A stretch of DNA of 27,757 nt, taken from CAYLNK01 sp964384675 (GTDB lineage Bacteria; Acidobacteriota; Thermoanaerobaculia; UBA5066). The position numbers and the translations under genes were made by a program. Shown here piece after piece: positions 1 through 7,735 of the stretch; position 1 is the stretch's first letter; each line of letters starts with the position of its first letter. The notes beneath the pieces were generated by a model. It saw only the letters and a program-made list of their open reading frames with translations, ran no database searches and had not been told where the DNA came from. The stretch is from contig CAYLNK010000051.1 of NCBI GenBank assembly GCA_964384675.1, forward strand, positions 1-27,757, given 5' to 3'.

Positions 1-1611
1 GAGGAGCGGCTGGAACGGTCCGGCGGGCAGCGGCGTCGCGCCCGCGGCCGACTCGACGGTCACGCCGCCGCGCAGCAGCCTCGCCGCGGGCTCGGCCGTG
101 GCCTTCACCTTCGAGAGGACGATCACCTCGTCACCCGGCTGGGCGTCGTGCGCCTCGGCCGGGTAGAGCCACTCGGCGCCCGGGTCGGAGACCAGGAGCT
201 CGAAGCCGGGCGGCAGCCTCAGTCTGGCCGCGGCGGCGGCCGCCTCCTCCTTCATCGACTCGGTGAACGGCAGGGTCACCACGCGGCCCCGTCCGGCCAC
301 GAGCGCGGCGAGCGTCTCGGCGTCCTGGCGCGAGCCGAGGACCAGCGCGTGGAGAGGGCTCGCGGCCGGGATCCCTTGGACCGCCGAGAGGAGCGCGGCC
401 CGGTCCGTCCTGCCGAGAGTCGGGACGCCGTCGCTGACCAGGACGAGGCGCGCCCCCGGCCGCTCCTTGGCGCGCGCTGACATCGAGCGGAGGGCGGACT
501 CCAGGTCGGTGCCGCCGAGGAGCCCCCGCTCGGAGAGGGCGGTCTCGATCCGCCCCGCCCACTCTCCCGCCGTCCCGGCGCCGAGCTTCACGACCTCCTG
601 GTCGAACGCCCAGATCTCCACCGGGTCGGAGGCGGGGAGCGCGCCGAGGAGCCGCGCGAGCGCCCGCCCGCGGTGGAGGATCCCGTCGGCTCCGGACGCC
701 GATGTGTCGATGTGGAAGATCCAAGGCCCTGCCTGGGCCAGGCGTGTCGTCTTCGTGTCGGGGACACGGAAGGCCGTCAGCACGAAATCCCCGGCCCGGA
801 GCGCGCGGACGGCCGGCGCGGCGCCGGACGGCTTCCACGTCACCGCCAGGTCCTCCGTCGGCGTGTAGCGGGCCTCGTCCACCGTGAACGTCTCGACGGC
901 GGCACGGCGCCCCGAGGCGGGGCCCGTGAGGCGGGAGCCCGCCGCCGAGGCCTCCTCGCCCGGGAGCGGAGCGAACGTCCCCTGGAACCGGAAGCGGCCG
1001 ATCGTGGGCAAGCCCCGGAGCGGGAACGCGTACGTCCGCGAGCCGTTCGCGAGCGGGAGAAGCCGGCTGTACGAAAGGACCAGCCGCACGGTCGCGTTCG
1101 CCTCGATCGGGAAGACGCGAGCCGAGAAACGGTTCCCCTGGTCCTGCTCGAGGAGGGCCGGGTCCCGCATCTCGTGGAGGATCGTGTCGTACACCTGGTT
1201 CGCCCGGAGGCGCTCGACGACCTCCCCTTCCATCAGCTGGCCGTTCACCTCCTTGGCGAACCGGCTGATCGCGGCGCCGGCGGGGAGGACGCAGGTGAAG
1301 CGACCCTCCATCCGTCGCCCGTGCGGGTTGCGGAAGCGGAGCTCCATCTCGGTGAGCGACAGCATCCCGTGCACGGCCGCGCGGACGTTCAGCTCCTCGA
1401 GCACCAGCTCCTGCCCGTCGGGATCGGAGAGTGCGATCGGCGGTGCCGGCCGCTCCTCGCCGGTGATGGGCTTGGGCGCGGGGACGCGCCTGGAGCCCGG
1501 CCGCTCCGTCTGGGACGCCGAAGCGACGCCGCGGGAAACGGGAAACGTGACACCGGTCACGGCGCCGAGAAGCGCGAGGGTGACGACGGAGAGCAGCCGG
1601 GTGAGCCTCAT
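1..1611 (-). CDS. Exported VIT and von Willebrand A domain protein, C-terminus cut by window edge
   Basis: The frame is open from the ATG at 1611 to the left edge (537 codons, no stop), so the C-terminus is missing. The first 30 or so residues look like a signal peptide (MRLTRLLSVVTLALLGAV). Residues about 67-190 match a VIT domain: a predicted beta-rich stretch with FRNPHGRRMEGRF, LPAGAAISRF and ANQVYDTILHEMRDPALLEQD. A vWA domain follows. Its metal-ion-dependent adhesion site appears intact, with DTSAS (D-x-S-x-S) at 302-306, a later GGTDLESAL threonine and LVSDGVPT. Proteins of this architecture are exported or surface proteins thought to bind ligands through the vWA metal site; the specific role is unknown. 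AGGAAG lies about 8 nt upstream of the ATG and supports this start. It is divergent from the gene at 1757, with 145 bp between the two starts. Confidence 0.88.
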   Translation of the reverse strand, partial: MRLTRLLSVVTLALLGAVTGVTFPVSRGVASASQTERPGSRRVPAPKPITGEERPAPPIALSDPDGQELVLEELNVRAAVHGMLSLTEMELRFRNPHGRRMEGRFTCVLPAGAAISRFAKEVNGQLMEGEVVERLRANQVYDTILHEMRDPALLEQDQGNRFSARVFPIEANATVRLVLSYSRLLPLANGSRTYAFPLRGLPTIGRFRFQGTFAPLPGEEASAAGSRLTGPASGRRAAVETFTVDEARYTPTEDLAVTWKPSGAAPAVRALRAGDFVLTAFRVPDTKTTRLAQAGPWIFHIDTSASGADGILHRGRALARLLGALPASDPVEIWAFDQEVVKLGAGTAGEWAGRIETALSERGLLGGTDLESALRSMSARAKERPGARLVLVSDGVPTLGRTDRAALLSAVQGIPAASPLHALVLGSRQDAETLAALVAGRGRVVTLPFTESMKEEAAAAAARLRLPPGFELLVSDPGAEWLYPAEAHDAQPGDEVIVLSKVKATAEPAARLLRGGVTVESAAGATPLPAGPFQPLL

Positions 1612-1756
1612 CGGGATCTTCCTTTCGGGGGCGTCGCCAGCGGGTTTCGCGCCCCGGTCCCTTCGACCCGGGCTCCGCCGATTCGTTCCCGACGGCGGCG
1701 GTCCGGCAGTGATCCGCACCGCCCACCGGCTCGTAGACCGGCCACAGGAGGAGGTG

Positions 1757-2146
1757 ATGTCCCACCCGAACGAGACCACCCTTCGCGAGGCCTACGCCGC
1801 GTTCGCCCGCGGCGACCTGGACGGCTACCTTTCGTACTGCACGGACGCAATCGTCTTCCACGTCCCCGGCCGCAACCCGATGGCCGGGGACTATCCCCGG
1901 ACCCAGTTCCACGCCCCCTTCATCAGCAAGGTGATGGAGCTGTCGGGAGGCACGTTCCGGGAGGTCGTCGTCGACGTCGTCGCGAACGACCGGACCGGTG
2001 CCGTCATCGCCGACCATTCGTTCGAGCGCGACGGGCGCAGCCACGCGTACCGGACCGTCCACCTCTACCGGATCGTGGACGGGAAGCTGGACGACTTCCG
2101 CGAGTACCCCGAGGACCTGCACGCCTTCGACGCGGCCTGGGCCTAG
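1757..2146 (+). CDS. SnoaL-like / NTF2-fold small protein
   Basis: This 129-aa protein begins at an ATG preceded by a strong GGAGGAGGTG ribosome binding site. Its pattern is that of SnoaL-like NTF2-fold proteins: an N-terminal helix with LREAYAAFARGDLDGYLSYCTDAIVFHVPG, a central FISKVMELSGGTFREVVVDVVANDR, then beta strands ending in TVHLYRIVDGKLDDFREYPED. The 'F-x-x-G-D-L-D-x-x-L' start followed by a predicted strand with VFHVPG is typical. Family members are cone-shaped alpha+beta barrels that act as small-molecule isomerases, cyclases or hydrolases, or merely bind ligands, so no substrate can be assigned. Longer open frames starting upstream overlap the divergent VIT gene and are not credible. 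It converges on the acyltransferase gene with 10 bp between the stops. Confidence 0.85.
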   Translation: MSHPNETTLREAYAAFARGDLDGYLSYCTDAIVFHVPGRNPMAGDYPRTQFHAPFISKVMELSGGTFREVVVDVVANDRTGAVIADHSFERDGRSHAYRTVHLYRIVDGKLDDFREYPEDLHAFDAAWA

Positions 2147-2156
2147 CCGGCCGCGC

Positions 2157-2834
2157 TCAGGAGCAGTAGAGATCCCGGCGGCGCTGGAGGTCGTCCTTCA
2201 CGGCCCGCTTGAAGCCGTCGGGCCCGCTGAATTCGGGTAGTCCCTTCACGTACACCGCGACGTCGACCTGCTCGAGGCGCAGCCGGACCTTCTTGAAGGC
2301 ACGCGGCCAGCGGCCCGGCACCTGCACGTGGTGGAGGCCGCCGCTGTAGGCGATCAGCATCCCGCCGCTGCCGAGCGCCTGCAGGATGTCGGCGATCCCG
2401 CCCCGGATCGACATCTGCCGGCCGGTCACGTCGAGGCCGGTCTCCCGCATCATCCGGCCCTCGGGCGCCATCACGACGAGGCCGTCCTTCCGGATCGATC
2501 CGAGGAACCCGTCCCAGGTGTGGTCCCGCTCCCGCGTGATCGGCACCACCTGCCGTGCGACGAGCCGGAAGAGGAGGCCCACGAACGGCCGCTGGATCGT
2601 CTTCTGCGCCGCCGGGATGACGCCCCGGCTGGCGATGGCCCAGAGGAGCGGCAGCGGCGCGTCCCCCAGATAGACGAGCTCGAAGAGGCTCGTGTGGTTC
2701 AGGAAGGCGATCAGGCGCAGCCCCTTCCACGGCTTCTCCGGTACGTCGCCGACCCAGGCCACCTCGTGGCGATAGAAGACGCGGCTCGCCACCTTGATGG
2801 CGAGGAGCAGGAGGAAGACGACCAGGCTACGCAT
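2157..2834 (-). CDS. PlsC-like lysophospholipid acyltransferase family protein
   Basis: This 225-aa protein has a hydrophobic N-terminus (MRSLVVFLLLLAIKVA) suggesting membrane association. The acyltransferase signature appears as NHTSLFE (46-52) and APEGRM (123-128), corresponding to blocks I and III of the glycerolipid acyltransferase superfamily, which moves an acyl chain to a lysophospholipid or similar acceptor. Block I reads H-x4-E instead of the usual H-x4-D; Glu variants exist in some branches, so this need not mean loss of activity. Length suits a single-domain PlsC protein. The gene lies downstream of the large secreted-protein gene on the same strand, separated by 35 bp that contains a hairpin. 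The substrate is unknown, and a true 1-acylglycerol-3-phosphate acyltransferase role is not demonstrated. Confidence 0.8.
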   Translation of the reverse strand: MRSLVVFLLLLAIKVASRVFYRHEVAWVGDVPEKPWKGLRLIAFLNHTSLFELVYLGDAPLPLLWAIASRGVIPAAQKTIQRPFVGLLFRLVARQVVPITRERDHTWDGFLGSIRKDGLVVMAPEGRMMRETGLDVTGRQMSIRGGIADILQALGSGGMLIAYSGGLHHVQVPGRWPRAFKKVRLRLEQVDVAVYVKGLPEFSGPDGFKRAVKDDLQRRRDLYCS

Positions 2835-2846
2835 CCGTCACGCGAC

Positions 2847-2863
2847 CGCGGCATTCTGCCGCG
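2847..2863. terminator. Perfect 7-bp hairpin between two minus-strand genes
   Basis: CGCGGCA at 2847-2853 and TGCCGCG at 2857-2863 form a perfect 7-bp stem with a TTC loop. It lies just past the stop codon of the secreted protein gene and before the acyltransferase start. No T-tract follows on the minus strand, so it may be an attenuator, an mRNA-stabilising hairpin or a weak terminator. Confidence 0.4.
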
Positions 2864-2869
2864 AGCGCG

Positions 2870-5867
2870 TCAACGGAAATAGCCGTTGACGTCCAGGATG
2901 AAGTGAACGCTTCCGCCCGAGTCGTCGTACACGACGAGGGCGCCGCCGCCGAGGGCCACGATCGCGTTGTTCGCACGCGTCTGGCCTGGCCTGAAGTTGA
3001 TCGTGCTCGTCGACGGGAGCGGCGCGCCTCCTGGGTAGACCCTGACGTTGCCCGCGGTCACCGGCTGCGTCACGGTCACGTTGAGCGCCACGGCAAAGGC
3101 ATCGGCCGGAACGCCGCAGACGCCGCCGACGACGAAGGTCCGCGCGGCGCCGGCCACCAGCGCCGGCCCCCCGTACGGACCCGCCGCGTTCCGGGTGTCG
3201 GCCACGCGGCACGGGGTGACGCTGTGGAAGCCGAGGCCGCCCGGTCCGACGGGCGGGGTCGGTGTCCTGGTCGGTGTGATCGTCGGGGTCGCGGTACGGG
3301 TGAGCGTCGGCGTCACCGTCGGCGTGACCGTGGGCGTCGCCGTCGGACCGAGAGCGGTGGGCGTGATCGTCGGCGTCACCGTCGGTGTGCGTGTCGCGGT
3401 GACCGTGGGCGTGACGCTCGGCGTGATCGTCGGCGTCGCCGTCCGAGTGGCCGTCGGCGTCACGGTCGGGGTGCTGGTCGCGGTCACCGTCGGAGTCACC
3501 GTCGGGGTGACCGTCGGCGTCGGCGTCGGCCCCGGGACCGTCGGGGTGATGGTCGGAGTGATCGTCGGGGTCCGCGTCGCGGTCACGGTCGGGGTGACCG
3601 TGGGGGTCACCGTGGCCGTCGCGGTCGGCGTCACCGTCGGCGTCCGGGTGGGCGTCACGGTGGGTGTCTGAGTCGGAGTCTGGGTCGGCGTCACCGTCGC
3701 CGTCGCCGTCGGCCCCGGCACGGTCGGGGTCACGGTCGGCGTGATCGTCGGCGTCCGCGTCGGCGTCACCGTCGGGGTGACTGTGGGGGTCGTCGTCGGG
3801 GTCACGGTCGGCGTGCGCGTGGGCGTGACCGTCCCCGTGCTCGTCGGCGTCACCGTCGGCGTCACGGTCGCCGTGGGGGTCCGCGTCGGCGTGACGGNNN
3901 NNNNNNNNNNNNNNNNNNNNNNNNNNNNNNNNNNNNNNNNNNNNNNNNNNNNNNNNNNNNNNNNNNNNNNNNNNNNNNNNNNNNNNNNNNNNNNNNNCGG
4001 TCGCCGTGGGGGTCCGCGTCGGCGTGACGGTCGGCGTCACCGTCGGCGTCACCGTCGGGGTGGCGGTCGGTGTCCTCGTCGGACTCACCGTCGGCGTCCG
4101 GGTCGGCGTGACCGTCGGGGTGGCGGTGGGGGTCCGCGTCGGCGTGGACGTCGGCGTCGAGACCGCGCCGCACGTCGGGAACTTGAAGGAGCCGATCCGT
4201 GTCTGCCAGTTCGAGGTGTTGCCGTTCGTCTGGCTGCTGTAGTACTGGTTGATGTACCAGAACGTGCAGTCGTCGGAGGGGTCGATGCTCATCGCCGAGT
4301 AGTCGCCCCAGCGGGGGCACGGCGAGCCGTTGCAGTTGACCTGGGAGCCCGAGCCCGCGATGAGCTGCGTCTCCGACTGGGGAAGCGTGCCCAGCGTGTC
4401 CGACGCGAGACGACCCGAGTACGCGATGCTCGGAAACGTCGAGCTGCTCGAGGTGCTGTAGCCGAGCGCCATGTTGCCGTCCTTGTCGACGGCGAGGCTC
4501 GGCATGAAGCGATGCAGGGTGGTGTCGGGGGCGTAGATCTGCTGCTGCTTCGCCGTGCTGTTGACCGTGCCGCCGGTGACGTCGATCTCCATCCACTGCG
4601 GCATGTTGACGCCGCTTCCGTTCTGGACGGTGTGGACGGCCCAGAGCGACTCGGCGCTTCCCACCTTGCGGTACCAGACCTTCTGCATCAGCCGGTAGGA
4701 GAGGTTGTCGAGCAGGGTCGCCGTCCCGCTCTGGGGCACGTTGGTGCCCGACACGAAGGAGAAGCTCGACTCGCTGATGTTGGTCGCCGACCCCAGCGTG
4801 CCGCCGCTTCCGCAGCCCGCTCCGGGGGTGAAGGCCCGGACCGCCATCTGCGTGAACCCGTTGCGCTGGGACACGAAGAACATGGGTGTCCCGGCCCCCG
4901 TGGTGGTGCCGGCCAGCGTGGCGGGGATCATGGTGAACGGATCGCTCGAAGCGCTCAGGAATCCGAGCGCCGAGTTGGACGACGTGAGGTTGGCTCCAGA
5001 TTCCATGGCCGTGCGGCTGAACGAGGCGAAGAGGATCCCGGCGTACGAGCCGGACGGCTCGCTGAACTCGTTGGCCGCCATGTAGAGGCAGTCCGTCCAG
5101 ACACCGAACTTCGGGTAGTCGTTCAGAGTGCTCGCCGGCGGCTGTCCCGCCACCCCGGTGTCGGTCTGGACGGCGTAGAACCACCATCCCCCGGCGACGG
5201 GGTCGCTCGACTTCGACACCGCGAAGCACTGGTAGAACGGGGCGACCGCCGTATTGCCGCTCACCGCGAAGGCGAAGTGGGTGAGGATCCACCGGTCCGC
5301 GAGCCGGTCGTAGACGACGACCGGATCCCCGTGTCCGTTGCCGTTCGTACACGGATTGCTGCCGCCGGTGCCCCACAGAGAGCTCTCCGTGAACGCCGTC
5401 TGGAGCGTGCCGGTCTTGTTGTAGATCGCGTAGGCGTCGTTGACCGCCTCGATGTAGTGGTTCGGCCCGACGTCCCCGTTCACGTCCGGCGGCCACCCGG
5501 CACCCGCCTGCCCGCCGGTCACCGAGGTGTTGAAGCTGAGCCCGGCGAAGCTCTGGGACGGGGAGGGCATCGGGGCGAGCGGCGCGACCTGGCCGGTCGC
5601 GATCCGGCCCTTGACGGGCGGCAGCGGGAGCATCTCGAACTCGCGCTCCTCCCAGGTGTGGAGACGCTGGGGGCGCGTGACCTGGGGCAGGTTCCTGAGG
5701 TCGCCGTCGAACGACGTGGGCACGACGACCCTCGGAAGCCCGGTCGCCACGGCGCCGCCCTGCCCTTCGGCTCTCCACGCGAGGAGGGCGGGGACGAGGA
5801 AGAGCGCGGTCAGCACCGTGACCGGTATATCGAACCGCCGCATGCCCCGAGGCTCGTCGGTAGCCAT
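2870..5867 (-). CDS. Large secreted protein with Thr-Pro repeat stalk and C-terminal domain (contains assembly gap)
   Basis: Translation starts at the ATG at 5867, with GGGAG about 10 nt upstream, and gives a signal-like N-terminus (MRRFDIPVTVLTALFLVPALLAW). A globular region of about 500 residues follows, including WPPDVNGDVGPNHYIEAVND and many Trp/Tyr/Ser-rich strands, and ends near CGAVS. Then comes a long (TPTxTPT)n stretch interrupted by the 100-N gap at 3898-3997. The C-terminal domain of about 120 residues runs from FHSVTPCRVADTRN to FILDVNGYFR and stops at 2870. As written, the two sides of the gap are in different frames, but this is set by the arbitrary gap length: merging the duplicated 33-bp flanks restores one frame of 955 codons including the stop. 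TPT-rich stretches are common as extended surface linkers. The C-terminal domain is one I associate with exported acidobacterial proteins (recall). Function is unknown. Confidence 0.82.
3253..4160 (-). repeat. Tandem Thr-Pro-Thr coding repeats
   Basis: Short degenerate units on the minus strand encode TPTVTPT/TPTRTPT/TPTATPT-type peptides, seen on + as repeated GTCGGCGTCACGGTCGG-like blocks. The array is interrupted by the Ns. Several interspersed PGPTATATVT and LGPTATPTVT peptides divide it into higher-order units. The repeats create long spurious open frames on both strands (VGVTVGV on +, Arg-rich in another frame). Confidence 0.9.
3898..3997. other. Assembly gap of 100 Ns
   Basis: Exactly 100 Ns, the usual placeholder for a gap of unknown size. 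The 33 bases before it (3865-3897) are identical to the 33 bases after it (3998-4030), which suggests two contigs that share their ends inside the Thr-Pro repeat region. Confidence 0.97.
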
Positions 5868-6020
5868 CCCACGTCTCCCTTTTGAGTTGACGAGTCTCGT
5901 CCTCTGCCGGGCCCCGGGTCAAGGGACGTCTTGGGGCGTTGTCAAGAGCGCACCTGGACGGCCCCCGGGACGCGGATCCGGCTCGCCGCACGGCGATAAG
6001 CTCCCGGACGAGGTGTGGTC

Positions 6021-7727
6021 ATGCTCCTCCTCGATCCGCGAAGCCTGAACAGGCCGTATCCGGACGCCCGCTCGGCCGAGGTGATGCGCGACACCGTCGC
6101 GTTCTTCGAGGCGAAGGGGAAGCGGCGGCTCAAGGACGACGACCGCGAGCGCGTCTGGTACAGGGACTTCCTCGACCACCAGCGGGAGAAGAAGACGTTC
6201 GCGACGCTCCTGACTCCGTCGTCCCTCGCCTCCCCCGACCTCCCCGCCGCCCGCTGGGACACCTGGCGGAACTGCGAATACAACGAGATCCTCGGCTTCT
6301 ACGGCCTCTGCTACTGGTACACGTGGCAGGTCTCGATCCTCGGGCTCGGTCCGTTCTGGATGAGCCGCAACGAGGCGATGCGGCGCCGAGTCGCCGGCCT
6401 GCTCGAGGCCGGCGGGATCTTCGGCTTCGGGCTCTCCGAGAGGGAGCACGGCGCCGACATCTACTCCTCCGGCATGGCGCTCACCCCGCACCCGGACGGC
6501 GGCTTCGTCGCGAACGGGCGGAAGTACTACATCGGGAACGGCAACGAGGCGGCGCTCCTCTCGGTCTTCGGGAAGCGCGCCGACTCGGGCGACTACGTCT
6601 TCTTCGCCGCCGACCCGCGGCACCCGAAGTACGAGCTGGTGCGCAACGTCGTGAACAGCCAGTCGTACGTGGCCGAGCTGGCGCTCCACGACCTGCCCGT
6701 CGCCGACGGCGACGTCCTCATCACCGGCTCCGACGCCTGGGACGCCGCGCTCAACACCGTCAACGTCGGAAAGTACAACCTCGGCTGGGCGTCGATCGGT
6801 ATCTCGACGCACGCCCTGTACGAGGCGATCACGCACGCCGCCGGCCGCCGCCTCTACGGCATGCACGTGACCGACTTCCCGCACGTGGCCCGGATGTTCA
6901 CCGACGCCTGGACCCGGCTCGTCGCCATGAAGCTCTTCGCGCTCCGCGCCGCGGACTACATGCGCTCCGCCTCGCGCGAGGACCGGCGCTACCTCCTCTA
7001 CAACCCGGTCGTGAAGATGAAGGTGACGACGCAGGGCGAGGCGGTGATCGACCTCCTCTGGGACGTGATCGCGGCCAAGGGGTTCGAGCGGGACGTCGTC
7101 TTCGAGATGTGCGCCCGCGACATCCGCGCCCTCCCGAAGCTGGAGGGGACGGTCCACGTCAACATCGCGCTGATCCTGAAGTTCATGCCGGGCTACTTCT
7201 TCGCGCCGGCGGACCTCCCCGACGTGCCGCGCCGCGACGACGCGGCGGACGACCTCTTCCTCTTCGACCAGGGGCCCGCGTCGGGCCTCGGGAAGATCCG
7301 CTTCCACGACTTCCGCAAGGCGTACGCGGCGTTCGACCTCCCGAACGTGAACCTCTTCGAGGAGCAGATCGCGGCCCTCGTCGCGTTCCTCGCGAAGAGG
7401 AACGTCACCGACGCCCAGCAGAAGGACCTCGACTTCCTGCTCACGCTCGGCGAGCTCTTCACGCTGGTCGTCTACGGCCAGCTCGTCCTCGAGAACGCCG
7501 CGATCTACGGCATCGCCGGAGATACGATCGACCAGATCTTCGACGTGATGGTCCGCGACTTCTCCCGCTTCGCCGTCGAGCTGTACGGCCGCGCCGGGAC
7601 GACGCTGGCCCAGGCCGACGACTGCCTGAAGATGGTGCGCCGCCCCGCCCCGGATGACGGGCGGGCCGCCCGGATCTGGCGGACCGAGGTCCTCCCGCTC
7701 GCCGGCCGGTACGAGATGAACCCGTAG
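6021..7727 (+). CDS. Acyl-CoA dehydrogenase family protein
   Basis: This protein is 568 aa from the ATG at 6021, preferred because GACGAGG ends 7 nt upstream; a GTG at 6015 would sit on top of that site. The middle carries an acyl-CoA dehydrogenase signature, GFGLSEREHGADI around residues 135-145, followed by GGFVANGRKYYIGNGNEA, matching the FAD-proximal beta domain in which 'T/S-E-x-x-x-G-(S/A)-D' leads into 'G-x-K-x-x-I-x-N'. The C-terminal half is helical, with WASIGISTHALYEAITHAAGRRLYG resembling the helical bundle. It is longer than the usual 380-aa dehydrogenase, nearer to acyl-CoA oxidase-like or long mycobacterial FadE-like proteins. The expected reaction is FAD-dependent alpha,beta-desaturation of an acyl-CoA, but the substrate is unknown. 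The M28 peptidase gene follows after 8 bp, so the two are probably co-transcribed. Confidence 0.83.
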   Translation: MLLLDPRSLNRPYPDARSAEVMRDTVAFFEAKGKRRLKDDDRERVWYRDFLDHQREKKTFATLLTPSSLASPDLPAARWDTWRNCEYNEILGFYGLCYWYTWQVSILGLGPFWMSRNEAMRRRVAGLLEAGGIFGFGLSEREHGADIYSSGMALTPHPDGGFVANGRKYYIGNGNEAALLSVFGKRADSGDYVFFAADPRHPKYELVRNVVNSQSYVAELALHDLPVADGDVLITGSDAWDAALNTVNVGKYNLGWASIGISTHALYEAITHAAGRRLYGMHVTDFPHVARMFTDAWTRLVAMKLFALRAADYMRSASREDRRYLLYNPVVKMKVTTQGEAVIDLLWDVIAAKGFERDVVFEMCARDIRALPKLEGTVHVNIALILKFMPGYFFAPADLPDVPRRDDAADDLFLFDQGPASGLGKIRFHDFRKAYAAFDLPNVNLFEEQIAALVAFLAKRNVTDAQQKDLDFLLTLGELFTLVVYGQLVLENAAIYGIAGDTIDQIFDVMVRDFSRFAVELYGRAGTTLAQADDCLKMVRRPAPDDGRAARIWRTEVLPLAGRYEMNP

Positions 7728-7735
7728 GGAGCCGC

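Noticed and set aside
131..2122. 663-aa minus-strand frame over the VIT and SnoaL genes
   Set aside because: It is Arg/Pro/Ala-rich, has no domain pattern and conflicts with the clear VIT/vWA and SnoaL proteins in other frames.
3048..4242. Plus-strand frames rich in VGVTVGV or Arg across the repeat region
   Set aside because: They are shadows of the minus-strand Thr-Pro repeats and lack sensible starts, domains or ribosome binding sites.
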